NCBI GenBank assembly: GCA_963819905.1
Contig: CAWFXP010000001.1
Location: forward strand, 372,001-436,000
Length of the DNA stretch: 64,000 bases
Source: CAWCQC01 sp963819905
Lineage (GTDB): Bacteria > Actinomycetota > Thermoleophilia > Gaiellales > Gaiellaceae
Direction: 5' to 3'
Shown here: piece after piece, positions 1 to 6,821 of the stretch
Position numbering within the stretch: the first letter of the stretch is position 1
How the letters are laid out: every line of letters starts with the position of its first letter
The notes under the pieces: model-generated
What the model was told of the DNA's origin: nothing
The model's database searches: none
The model's input: the letters and a program-made list of their open reading frames with translations, nothing else
Translations under genes and position numbers: made by a program

Positions 1-107
1 TAGTAGACGATGCCCTGCGCGTCGGTGTCCGAGAACCCGACCCGGGCCAGCGCCGAGTAGCGAAACGGCGGCTTGCGGTCGGTGACGCGCCCGAGCTCGA
101 GGGACAT
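1..107 (-). CDS. Acyl-CoA thioesterase, hotdog fold (5' end only)
   Basis: The reverse strand from an ATG at 107 stays open to the window edge, giving the first 35 residues of a protein. The segment VGFSDTDAQGIVYY matches the start of the 4HBT/YbgC-FadM hotdog thioesterase family, where the Asp of this loop is catalytic and hydrolyses the acyl-CoA thioester. The rest lies outside the window, so substrate length and the exact subfamily cannot be judged. The following gene on the same strand (methyltransferase, start 872) lies upstream with 51 bases between them. Family call is good for such a short piece because the motif is distinctive. Confidence 0.6.
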   Translation of the reverse strand, partial: MSLELGRVTDRKPPFRYSALARVGFSDTDAQGIVY

Positions 108-158
108 CGTCGGCTGATCCTACTGACGGCGGCGCACCAGACGGGGACGGCCGGGGAG

Positions 159-872
159 CTAGGTGCAGGCCTCGATGACGTATCGGTACGCGAACCACTT
201 CAGCACCGGGAGATTGCCGGCGGCGTCATGACATCGACAGACACCGCGCCGCCAGCGGAACAGCGGCCGCGGTAGCAAGCCGAGCCCGGTGATCTGGATG
301 TCGCGAAACCCATGCCGCTCGAACGTGCGCCGAAGCTGGAAGAGGCTGCACGTGATCAGGCGCTTCTCGACTCTCAGCTCGTGGCACACGGGCAGGTACA
401 GGTACCAGGCAGGGTTCAGGGCGCCGGGCTCGGAGAAGACCACCTTTCCCCTGTCCCGAAGCACGGAGCGCATCCTCGGTAGGTATTCGTCGAGGTTCAC
501 GTGGTGCAGGACGTCGGCACCGACGATCGCCTGGTAACGAGACTGGCTCGGCAGCGCCGACGCGGTCTGGATGTTGCGCAGTCCGAGGTCGCGGGCCGTT
601 GCGGTCAGCACGTCGAGGGACTTCTCGCTCACGTCCACCGCGAGGACGGGATAGCCGGCTCGGGCGAGGGCAATGGACAAGCGGCCGGTGCCGGCGCCGA
701 AGTCGATGATCGGACCGTCGCTTCCCAGATCGCCGAGGCTCTGCAGCACACGTTGACTCTCGAGCAATGTATGGATCGGCGGAGTCACGACTGCGGCGCG
801 CGGGTATTGGTGGGCGGCCACGTCGAAGTACCGCTCTTGATACTCGGTCTCGTCGTCTCGCGCAGCAACCAA
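159..872 (-). CDS. Class I SAM-dependent methyltransferase
   Basis: A 237-residue protein with a typical Rossmann methyltransferase core. Motif I (IIDFGAGTGRLS, about residues 55-66) binds the methionine part of S-adenosylmethionine, the acidic end of strand beta2 follows (VLAVDVSEKS), and GADVLHHV about residue 117-124 fits motif IV. The C-terminal part (about 150-237) carries Trp, Tyr and several Cys and resembles UbiE/Coq5-like small-molecule methyltransferases, but the substrate cannot be read from the sequence. It lies 13 bases downstream of the phosphomannomutase gene on the same strand, so the two are probably co-transcribed, which could hint at modification of a sugar or lipid-linked glycan. 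That link is only inference. Confidence 0.75.
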   Translation of the reverse strand: MVAARDDETEYQERYFDVAAHQYPRAAVVTPPIHTLLESQRVLQSLGDLGSDGPIIDFGAGTGRLSIALARAGYPVLAVDVSEKSLDVLTATARDLGLRNIQTASALPSQSRYQAIVGADVLHHVNLDEYLPRMRSVLRDRGKVVFSEPGALNPAWYLYLPVCHELRVEKRLITCSLFQLRRTFERHGFRDIQITGLGLLPRPLFRWRRGVCRCHDAAGNLPVLKWFAYRYVIEACT

Positions 873-885
873 CGCGACACCCCGG

Positions 886-2232
886 CTACGGCGAGCGAAT
901 CAGTGCGAGCACCTCGTCGCGCTTCGCCTCCATCAGCTCGCGCGAGCGCGCCTCGAGATTCAGCCGCAGGAGCGGCTCGGTATTCGACGGGCGGACGTTC
1001 ATGTGCCAGTCGGCGGCGACGACCGAGATCCCGTCGAGATGCGAGACCTCGCCCTCGGGCCCGAAGCGCTCCTTCAGCTCCTGGAGCTTGAGCGCGACGT
1101 CGGCGACGGTCGTGTTGATCTCGCCGGTCAGGAAGTACCGGTCGCGAAACGGCGCGAGGATCTCGGAGAACGACGTCCCCTTCTTCGAGACCAGCTCGAG
1201 CACGAGCAGCATCGGCACGACCCCCGAGTCCGCCTGGAAGTAGTCGCGGAAGTAGTAGTGGCCCGACACCTCCCCGGCGAAGACCGCGTCCTCCTTGCGC
1301 ATGCGGTGCTTGATGAAGGCGTGCCCGACGCGGTTGACGAGGGCGGTCCCGCCGGCCGCCGCGACCGTATCCGGCACGGCCCAGCTCGCGCGCACGTCAT
1401 AGAGGATCGTCGATCCCGGCTCCTTCGCGAGGATCGCCTCGGCGAGGAGCGCGGTGAGGAAGTCGCCGGGGACGAACTCGCCCGTGTCGTCGACGAAGAA
1501 GCAGCGGTCCGCGTCGCCGTCGAAGGCGATCCCCAGATCGGCCTTCTCCTCGAGGACCTTGCCGACGATGAACTCCCGGTTCTCCGGGAGGAGGGGGTTC
1601 GGCTCGTGGTTCGGGAAGGTGCCGTCGGGGTCGAAGTAGCAGCGAACCGCGTCGACGGGCAGCCGGTCGAGGACCGACGGCAGCATCGCCCCGGCCATGC
1701 CGTTGGCGGCGTCGACGACCACCCGCAGCGGTCGCATCTGCGCCGGGTCGACGAACGAGAGCACACGCTCCGCCCAGCCGAGCCCGATGTCCTGCTCGTG
1801 GATGTCCCCGCCCGGGCTCGTCTCCGAGAAGCCGGCCTCGGCGCGGCGCCTGACTTCCAGCAGTCCCGAGTCGCCGCCGACGGGAAGCGCCCCACGACGA
1901 ACGATCTTCATGCCCGTGTACTCCTTCGGGTTGTGGGAGGCGGTGACGACCACGCCTCCGTCGAGGCCGAGCGCGCCGACCGCGTAGTAGAGCATCTCCG
2001 TACCGATCATCCCGACGTCGACGATGTCGGCGCCGCCGTCGGTGGCTCCGTGCATGAGTGCGGCGGCCATCGAGGGCGAGGAGACGCGCATGTCATAGCC
2101 CACGGCGATTCGCTTCGGCTCGAACTCCTCGACGTAGGCCCGGCCGACCGCGTACGCGCCGTCCTCGTCCAGCTCCCGCCCGTAGATCCCGCGAACGTCG
2201 TATGCCTTGAAGACGGCCGGGTCGAGCGTCAC
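886..2232 (-). CDS. manB: Phosphomannomutase/phosphoglucomutase
   Basis: Alpha-D-phosphohexomutase that interconverts hexose 6-phosphate and 1-phosphate, feeding GDP-mannose or UDP-glucose for glycan synthesis. All family signatures are visible: the phosphoserine loop VTASHNPKEYTGMK near residue 100, the Mg-binding loop AFDGDADRC near residue 240, and the C-terminal phosphate-binding RPSNTEPLLRL near 425. Length (448 residues) is normal for bacterial PMM/PGM. The frame is open to a TTG at 2241, but GTG at 2232 is preferred: it is followed by the usual family start (TLDPAVFKAYDVRG) and sits 9 bases after an AGGA. A TAGGAT hexamer at 2247-2242 could even make the message leaderless. The sugar specificity (mannose versus glucose) cannot be told. 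Confidence 0.9.
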   Translation of the reverse strand: MTLDPAVFKAYDVRGIYGRELDEDGAYAVGRAYVEEFEPKRIAVGYDMRVSSPSMAAALMHGATDGGADIVDVGMIGTEMLYYAVGALGLDGGVVVTASHNPKEYTGMKIVRRGALPVGGDSGLLEVRRRAEAGFSETSPGGDIHEQDIGLGWAERVLSFVDPAQMRPLRVVVDAANGMAGAMLPSVLDRLPVDAVRCYFDPDGTFPNHEPNPLLPENREFIVGKVLEEKADLGIAFDGDADRCFFVDDTGEFVPGDFLTALLAEAILAKEPGSTILYDVRASWAVPDTVAAAGGTALVNRVGHAFIKHRMRKEDAVFAGEVSGHYYFRDYFQADSGVVPMLLVLELVSKKGTSFSEILAPFRDRYFLTGEINTTVADVALKLQELKERFGPEGEVSHLDGISVVAADWHMNVRPSNTEPLLRLNLEARSRELMEAKRDEVLALIRSP

Positions 2233-2289
2233 GGCGAACAATCCTAACGCTCGGGTCGCGGTCGCTATTTCTGTGGCTACGATGAGAGC
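2233..2289. promoter_or_regulatory. Divergent promoter region, manB and RTX-like gene
   Basis: The 57 bases between two divergent GTG starts hold a TAGGAT hexamer reading leftward (2247-2242) and a TACGAT hexamer reading rightward (2278-2283). Each lies 6-9 bases from its start codon, the distance expected for a leaderless transcript. No convincing -35 is seen for either, so this rests on the -10 hexamers and geometry only. Confidence 0.4.
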
Positions 2290-2850
2290 GTGAGCAGGCG
2301 GCGCAGCTTTCGCGTGGCCGCGGCGATCGCGGCGGCCGCGGCGCTGGTCGTCGCCGGGTACGCGGCCGCGGCGACGATCGTCGGCACCGGCGGGCCGGAC
2401 ATCCTGCGCGGGACGAAGCGGGCCGACCTGCTCCGCGGCAAGGCGGGTGCCGACCGAATCTACGGCTACCCGGGCCCGGATCGCCTGTACGGCGAGAGAG
2501 GAGACGACGTCATCTTCGGCGGCGACGGGCGGGACCGCCTGTACGGCGGCCCGGGCGCCGATCTCCTGAAGGCGCGAGACGGCCTGGTCGACGTGCTGTC
2601 GTGCGGTCCGGGGCGGGACGTGGTCACCGTCGATCGCCGGGACAGCGTGGCGGCGGATTGCGAGTTCTCGAACCTCGGTGGGACGGGGACGACCGGCACG
2701 ACGGGCACCGGTACGACCGGCACCACCGGCACGACCACGACGGGAACCACGGGAACGACGGACGACGGGACGACCGGGGCCACGACCGACGACGACGGTA
2801 CGACCGGCGACACGACGACCGGCGGCACGACCGACGACAGTCCGTACTAG
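2290..2850 (+). CDS. Secreted RTX-like calcium-binding protein with Thr/Gly tail
   Basis: A 186-residue exported protein. Residues 1-28 form a signal peptide (Arg-rich start, then an Ala/Val-rich core ending in AAAT). Residues about 32-90 are hemolysin-type nonapeptide repeats of the GGxGxDxLxG kind (for example GGDGRDRLYGGPGADLLKA), which fold as a calcium-binding parallel beta-roll. A short segment with two Cys (SCGPGR and ADCEF) follows and may form a disulfide. From about residue 129 to the end the sequence is almost only Thr, Gly and Asp in TGTTG repeats, a probable unstructured wall-spanning or O-glycosylated tail. Starts at GTG, divergent from manB. It has no enzymatic domain; a surface or matrix role is inference. 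Confidence 0.7.
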   Translation: MSRRRSFRVAAAIAAAAALVVAGYAAAATIVGTGGPDILRGTKRADLLRGKAGADRIYGYPGPDRLYGERGDDVIFGGDGRDRLYGGPGADLLKARDGLVDVLSCGPGRDVVTVDRRDSVAADCEFSNLGGTGTTGTTGTGTTGTTGTTTTGTTGTTDDGTTGATTDDDGTTGDTTTGGTTDDSPY

Positions 2851-2874
2851 CGGCCGGCTCTCAGCCGAGCAGCT

Positions 2875-2894
2875 GGGCGGGACAGGTCCCGCCC
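2875..2894. repeat. REP-like palindrome, copy 1 (variant stem)
   Basis: A 9-2-9 inverted repeat, GGGCGGGAC-AG-GTCCCGCCC, followed by CCTACG. It belongs to the same family as the copies at 2960, 14385 and 55375, but the fifth base pair of the stem is G-C here and C-G there, so pairing is kept by a change on both arms. It lies between the stop of the RTX-like gene and the convergent HIT gene. A 27-base direct repeat (GGTTGCCGTGT...CCGGT at about 2910 and 2937) lies between copies 1 and 2. Confidence 0.65.
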
Positions 2895-2959
2895 CTACGC
2901 CTTGAATGGGGTTGCCGTGTGGCCGGTGAACGGGCGGTTGCCGTGTCGCCGGTTCGTTG

Positions 2960-2979
2960 GGGCCGGACCTGTCCGGCCC
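2960..2979. repeat. REP-like palindrome, copy 2 (inverted orientation)
   Basis: GGGCCGGAC-CT-GTCCGGCCC, the reverse-complement orientation of the family consensus. It sits 13 bases past the end of the HIT gene, head to head with copy 1 at 2875, as REP elements often do in paired BIME arrangements. It may also act as a stem in transcripts ending here, but it has no U-tract. Confidence 0.65.
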
Positions 2980-2992
2980 TTGTCTGGCGCCC

Positions 2993-3475
2993 TCAGCTCG
3001 GCCAGGCGGCCGCGAGCCTGCGTCTCGTCTCGTCGAGGTGCTCCGGCATCACCTTGACGTCCGCGAGCACCGGCATGAAGTTCGTGTCGCCGGCCCACCG
3101 GGGGACGACGTGCAGGTGCACGTGGTCGACGACGCCCGCGCCGGCGATCCGGCCCAGGTTCCAGCCGAGATTGAACCCCTGCGGGCCCATCGACGCGCTG
3201 AGCGCGCCGAGGCCGGCCGACGCCAGCCGGTGGATCTCGAGCGCCTCGTCGTCGGACAGGTCGCCGAACTCACCGACGTGGCGGTACGGGGCGACCATGA
3301 GGTGCCCCGATGAGTACGGGAACTTGTTGAGGAGCGCGAATGCAGCCGTCCCGCGGTGGAGCACGAGCGCCTCGTCGTCGTCCGCCGCGGCGGCGCGGCA
3401 GAAGACGCACCCCGGCTGCGCGTCCGCCGACTGGATGTACTCGAGGCGCCAGGGCGCCCATAGACGCTCGGTCAC
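2993..3475 (-). CDS. HIT family nucleotide hydrolase/phosphorylase
   Basis: A 160-residue histidine-triad protein. The catalytic triad motif HVHLHVVPRW lies near residue 115; the middle His forms the nucleotidyl intermediate. The N-terminus (LWAPWRLEYI, then CVFC) is the one seen in actinobacterial AP4A-phosphorylase/hydrolase-like HIT proteins rather than in Hint/PKCI. Substrates are probably adenosine polyphosphates such as Ap4A or other nucleoside phosphoramidates. The start ATG overlaps the stop of the upstream M42 peptidase gene by four bases (ATGA), so the two are translationally coupled. Cytoplasmic, with no signal peptide. Confidence 0.85.
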   Translation of the reverse strand: MTERLWAPWRLEYIQSADAQPGCVFCRAAAADDDEALVLHRGTAAFALLNKFPYSSGHLMVAPYRHVGEFGDLSDDEALEIHRLASAGLGALSASMGPQGFNLGWNLGRIAGAGVVDHVHLHVVPRWAGDTNFMPVLADVKVMPEHLDETRRRLAAAWPS

Positions 3476-4521
3476 GCCGCGAGCCCCGGCGCGCGTGCGG
3501 CGAATGCGACGAGGAGCCGGACCGCGTCCTCGACGTCCGAGAGATCGACCACCTCGACCGGGGTGTGGACGTACCGCAACGGGATGCTGACGAGACCGGT
3601 CGGGATGCCCGAGCGGAGGCCGACGATCTCGTCTGCGTCGGTCTGGGTGCGCCAGTTCGGGACGTCGTAGCTGACGCCGATGCCCTCGTCACGCGCGGCG
3701 TCGAGCAGCGCCTCGACGACCTGGACGGTGACGACCGGCCCGCGGGTGATCGACGGGCCGGCCCCGAGCCGGCGGAGCCCGCTCTCCTGGGGATCGGCGC
3801 CCGGCACGTCCGTTGCGTCGGTGACGTCGACGACGACGGCCACGTCAGGATCGAGGCCGAACGCTGCCCCTCGGGCTCCCAAGCCCGCGGTCTCCTCCTG
3901 AACGGCCGCCAGCGCCGCTATCCGGCAGGGCAACTCGCCGTCCGCGGCGAGCCGTCTCGCGGCTTCGAGGACGACGTAGGCGCCGACGCGGTTGTCGAGA
4001 GCGCGCGACGCGACCCTGCCGGAGGAGAGCTCGACGAGCTCCCCGTCGATGGTCGCCGGGTCGCCGGGCCGCACGAGCGCCGTTGCCTCCTCCTCTGTCT
4101 TCGCCCCAATGTCGACGTACACGTCGCGCCAGCGCGCCCTTCCGGGCTCGTCCCGCTTGTCAGCGCCGCCGCGAAGCGACTCGTGCTCGCGCGCGATCAC
4201 GCCGTGAACCGGCCCTCCCGAGGCCTCGATCACGATCCGCTGCCCGATGCCGACCTCGGCGTGCCAGCCGCCGATCGTCCGCACGCGGAGGAATCCCTTC
4301 TCGTCGACGTGCGTGACCGAGAGGCCGATCTCGTCGATGTGACTCGCGAAGAGCACGAGCGGCCCGCTCGTCCCGATCGTCCCGATGGTGTTCCCGAGCC
4401 GGTCGGTGACGACGTCGGCGAAGGTGCCGGCAGCCTCACGCCAGACCGCCGCCGCCGGTGCTTCCGCGCCGGCGGGCCCGCGGGCATCGAGCAGTTCGGC
4501 GAGGAGCTTCGGCGTCGCCAT
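3472..4521 (-). CDS. M42 family metallopeptidase (glutamyl aminopeptidase/endoglucanase type)
   Basis: A 349-residue cytoplasmic aminopeptidase of the M42 (TET/FrvX/YsdC) family, which trims peptides from the N-terminus in large tetrahedral particles. Metal and catalytic motifs are all present: SHIDEIG near residue 62, RALDNRVG near 175, the Glu-Glu pair in VQEETAGLGARG near 214, VVDVTDATD near 236 and the C-terminal RYVHTPVEV near 316. Slightly shorter than many family members but complete. The gene shares ATGA with the HIT gene downstream. An older name, endoglucanase M, is misleading for this family. Confidence 0.9.
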   Translation of the reverse strand: MATPKLLAELLDARGPAGAEAPAAAVWREAAGTFADVVTDRLGNTIGTIGTSGPLVLFASHIDEIGLSVTHVDEKGFLRVRTIGGWHAEVGIGQRIVIEASGGPVHGVIAREHESLRGGADKRDEPGRARWRDVYVDIGAKTEEEATALVRPGDPATIDGELVELSSGRVASRALDNRVGAYVVLEAARRLAADGELPCRIAALAAVQEETAGLGARGAAFGLDPDVAVVVDVTDATDVPGADPQESGLRRLGAGPSITRGPVVTVQVVEALLDAARDEGIGVSYDVPNWRTQTDADEIVGLRSGIPTGLVSIPLRYVHTPVEVVDLSDVEDAVRLLVAFAARAPGLAA

Positions 4522-4542
4522 GCCGTGAGTCTACGAGCGTGG

Positions 4543-4583
4543 AGCCACGGCGGAGGCCGGTGGTGGCCGCCTCCGCCGTGGCT
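4543..4583 (-). terminator. Strong hairpin, likely terminator of the arsR-SRPBCC operon
   Basis: A perfect 15-bp stem (AGCCACGGCGGAGGC at 4543-4557 pairs with 4569-4583) with an 11-base loop, placed 15 bases after the stop of the SRPBCC gene and before the next gene start at 4521. There is no T-run, as is usual for stem-only terminators in high-GC actinobacteria. It could alternatively affect the M42 gene promoter. Confidence 0.55.
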
Positions 4584-4597
4584 GCGTCGGCCCCGGC

Positions 4598-5101
4598 CTA
4601 GAGCTCGAGGGCCTTGCCGGTCTCGAGCAGCGTCTTGAGGTCGCTGAGGATCCAGCTCCAGCCGCCGCCGCCCTCGGTGAGCCGGCCCAGACCGGACACG
4701 GTCGCGGCGGTCTTCGGGGCGTTCTCGAGCTCGTGGGTGACGGTCAGACGGGTGAGGCCGCCGTCGTCTTCCTCGACGTCCCAGGTGACGCGCGTCGGGC
4801 CTTCGCCCGCCATCTCCGGGTCCCAGACCGCCCGCCAGGTCTGCACCAGCCTCCGCGGCGGGTCGGCCTCGATCACCTCGCCATCGACGACCACCTCCGG
4901 CGAGCCCATCTCGATCATCCCCGCGCTGGCGAGCCCCCGGTAGGCGCCGCCGGGGCGCAGGTCGTACTCGACGGGGCTGTGGTAGCCGTACCGCTCGGTC
5001 CACTCGGGCTTCGTGATCGCATCCCAGACGGCCTGCGGGGTCGCCTTGATGTACACGCGGTAGACCTGGGTCGCGACCTTCGTCTCCGTTGCAGTTGTCA
5101 T
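4598..5101 (-). CDS. SRPBCC (AHSA1-like) domain protein
   Basis: A 167-residue START/SRPBCC-fold protein of the AHSA1 group, a family with a hydrophobic pocket that binds lipids or other small apolar ligands. The family pattern begins at about residue 11 (VYRVYIKATPQAVWDAIT) and continues through PEWTERYG and YDLRPGGAYR to the C-terminal helix WSWILSDLKTLLETG. The frame is open further upstream, but ATG at 5101 is the start: it overlaps the stop codon of the ArsR gene as ATGA (5098-5101). ArsR-SRPBCC pairs of this kind are common in actinobacteria; the SRPBCC protein is usually the only regulated target and its ligand is mostly unknown. Confidence 0.85.
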   Translation of the reverse strand: MTTATETKVATQVYRVYIKATPQAVWDAITKPEWTERYGYHSPVEYDLRPGGAYRGLASAGMIEMGSPEVVVDGEVIEADPPRRLVQTWRAVWDPEMAGEGPTRVTWDVEEDDGGLTRLTVTHELENAPKTAATVSGLGRLTEGGGGWSWILSDLKTLLETGKALEL

Positions 5102-5418
5102 GCCGGTTCCTCCAGTTGAGTCTTGAGCTCCGCGAGCGCCGATACCCGGCGCTCCGTGTACTTGTCGATCCACCGGTCGTGGATCAACCGGATCGGGACG
5201 GGGTTGAGGAAGTGCAGCTTCTCCCGGCCCGATCGCCGAGTGACCACGAGACCGGCGTCCGCGAGCACGCGCAGATGCTTCATCACACCGAAGCGCGTCA
5301 TCTCCAGCTCGGACTCGAGGTCTGTCAGCGTGCGGCCGTCACGCTGGAAGAGCCGGTCGAGCAGGAGGCGGCGGGTCGGGTCCGCGAGCGCCTTGAAGAC
5401 ACGATCGTCGTCGGTCAC
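5098..5418 (-). CDS. ArsR family transcriptional regulator
   Basis: A 106-residue winged-helix repressor. The core FKALADPTRRLLLDRLFQRD is the ArsR start, followed by the recognition helix region (TRFGVMKHLRVLADAGLV) and the wing (RRSGREKLHFLN). It lacks the CxC metal-binding motif of ArsR/SmtB, so it belongs to the non-metal subgroup paired with SRPBCC proteins. The frame reaches an ATG at 5454, but that start would lie within the promoter; GTG at 5418 is chosen because the -10 TATACT ends 7 bases before it. It probably represses its own operon through the palindrome at 5432-5447 and releases on binding an unknown ligand. Confidence 0.88.
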   Translation of the reverse strand: MTDDDRVFKALADPTRRLLLDRLFQRDGRTLTDLESELEMTRFGVMKHLRVLADAGLVVTRRSGREKLHFLNPVPIRLIHDRWIDKYTERRVSALAELKTQLEEPA

Positions 5419-5424
5419 GAGGCG

Positions 5425-5454
5425 AGTATAGGTGACCAAATGGTCACATGTCAA
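5425..5454 (-). promoter_or_regulatory. Sigma-70-type promoter with ArsR operator in the spacer
   Basis: On the minus strand, TTGACA (5454-5449), an 18-base spacer and TATACT (5430-5425) form a near-consensus promoter. The spacer holds a perfect 16-bp palindrome, GTGACCA-AA-TGGTCAC in plus-strand reading, at 5432-5447. A dimeric repressor bound there would block RNA polymerase. Transcription should begin at about 5418, the G of the GTG start, giving a leaderless mRNA. Confidence 0.8.
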
Positions 5455-5464
5455 CCGGGAGGGC

Positions 5465-6451
5465 TCAGAGCCACTTCTTGAAGCGGAAGAACCCGACCAT
5501 CGCGACGAGGGCGGCGATCATGATCCCGAGGATGATCCAGAACGCCTCGTGGCCGCCCTCGCCGGGAAAGTCGACGTTCATGCCGAAGATGCCGGCGATC
5601 AGCGTCAGCGGGAGGACGGTGACGCTGATCAGCGTCAGCAGGCGGAGGATGTCGTTCTGGCGGTGCGAGATCACGGACTCGTTCGTCGACTCGAGCCCCT
5701 CGACGACCTCCTTGTAGTTGTCGAGCAGGTCCCAGATCCGCTCGGCAGCGTCGACGATGTCGTCGAAGTAGAGCTCGAGATCCTCCGGAAGGAAGCGCTG
5801 CGTGTGCCGCTCGAGCAGGCGCAGGGTGGAGCGCTCCGGCTTGATGATCTTCCGGTAGGAGATGATCTCCTGCTTCGCGTTCGAGATGTCGCGGACGACC
5901 TCCTCGCTCGCCCCCTCGAACATCTCGTCCTCGATCGCGTCGAGCTTGTGCGCGATCTTGTCGAGAATCGGGAAGCAGTAGTCGAACAGATCGTCGAGGA
6001 CGTGGTAGAGCAGGTAGCCCGACCCCTTCGAGCACACCTCGGCCGCCAGCTCCGGATCGGCTTCGCAGCGGTTGAAGAGCCGCGAGACCGGGAGGAGCTC
6101 GACGTTCGGGAGTGTGATCAGGAAGTCGTGGCCGAGGAAGACGTCGAGCTCGGCCGCGTTCAGCCGCTGGATCGCCTTGTCGTAGGCGGGGAAGTGCAGG
6201 ACGACGAACAGGTAGTCCGGGTACTCGTCGATCTTCGGCCGCTGGCGCTTCGAGAGGATGTCCTCGACGTCCAGCTCGTGGAAGCCGAAGCGGTCGGCGA
6301 GCTCGCCGGTCTCGAGCTGGCTCGGCTGCTCGACGTGAACCCAGGTGAGGCCGCTAGCGGTGAGCTCGCGGATCCGCGGCGCGCGCGTCTCGACGACCTC
6401 GCTGCCGTAGCGAGGCCGTCGCCGGATGCGGGAGAGCGTGGGCCGTGCCAT
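5465..6451 (-). CDS. corA: CorA family magnesium/divalent cation transporter
   Basis: A 328-residue membrane protein that forms a pentameric channel for Mg2+ (or Co2+/Ni2+). The large N-terminal cytoplasmic funnel domain occupies about residues 1-265. It is followed by two C-terminal membrane helices joined by the signature GMN loop: the first helix ends in LTLIAGIFGMN, followed by the acidic periplasmic loop VDFPGEGGHEAF and the second helix WIILGIMIAALVAMVGFF, ending in a basic tail. The frame is open upstream, but ATG at 6451 (MARPTLSRIRRR) gives the usual family length. A possible promoter lies at 6519-6491. The gene is 10 bases from the ArsR promoter and reads away from it on the same strand. 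Confidence 0.92.
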   Translation of the reverse strand: MARPTLSRIRRRPRYGSEVVETRAPRIRELTASGLTWVHVEQPSQLETGELADRFGFHELDVEDILSKRQRPKIDEYPDYLFVVLHFPAYDKAIQRLNAAELDVFLGHDFLITLPNVELLPVSRLFNRCEADPELAAEVCSKGSGYLLYHVLDDLFDYCFPILDKIAHKLDAIEDEMFEGASEEVVRDISNAKQEIISYRKIIKPERSTLRLLERHTQRFLPEDLELYFDDIVDAAERIWDLLDNYKEVVEGLESTNESVISHRQNDILRLLTLISVTVLPLTLIAGIFGMNVDFPGEGGHEAFWIILGIMIAALVAMVGFFRFKKWL

Positions 6452-6490
6452 GGGTACTGAGAGGGTCGTCGACGCGCATTGCCTTCCTGG

Positions 6491-6519
6491 ATTGTACTCG
6501 CGTTCTCCACGTATCGGAA
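6491..6519 (-). promoter_or_regulatory. Possible corA promoter
   Basis: Minus-strand TTCCGA (6519-6514), 17-base spacer, TACAAT (6496-6491). The -10 is good and the -35 is weak. It predicts a leader of about 33 bases before the corA ATG at 6451. Confidence 0.45.
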
Positions 6520-6629
6520 CGCGGGGCCGCTCGCATGAGTGCGAGCGGGCGTGTCGATCGGCAATGCTTCGGCGGTGTACGACGAGCGCGAGCGGTTCCT
6601 CATCCCCTACGCGGGGCGGTTTAGCGCCG

Positions 6630-6763
6630 TTCACGGTCGCCCGGGCAGACGGCGCCTGGATCGAGACGACCGACGGCCGGCGCATCGCGTCGCCGCTGAC
6701 CGTGACCGAGGAGGAGATCGACCTGGCCGTCGCGATCACGGGCGAGTCGCTGCGCGCGGTCCC
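6630..6763 (+). pseudogene. Possible class III aminotransferase remnant
   Basis: In the 370-base gap between corA and the regulator gene, the plus strand encodes a segment reading ADGAWIETTDGRRI and then PLTVTEEEIDLAVAITGESL. The first resembles the N-terminal cofactor-region entry of class III (omega/ornithine type) aminotransferases and the second their conserved C-terminal helix, with the roughly 350 residues between them missing. No start codon or catalytic Lys is present. It would be an internally deleted relic; the similarity is short and could be chance. Nothing else is seen in 6520-6821. Confidence 0.28.
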
Positions 6764-6821
6764 CGACCGCGATCCCGCGCTCGCCCGCGCCCGATCTCGC
6801 TTGCAGGTAGCCGGCCGGGCT

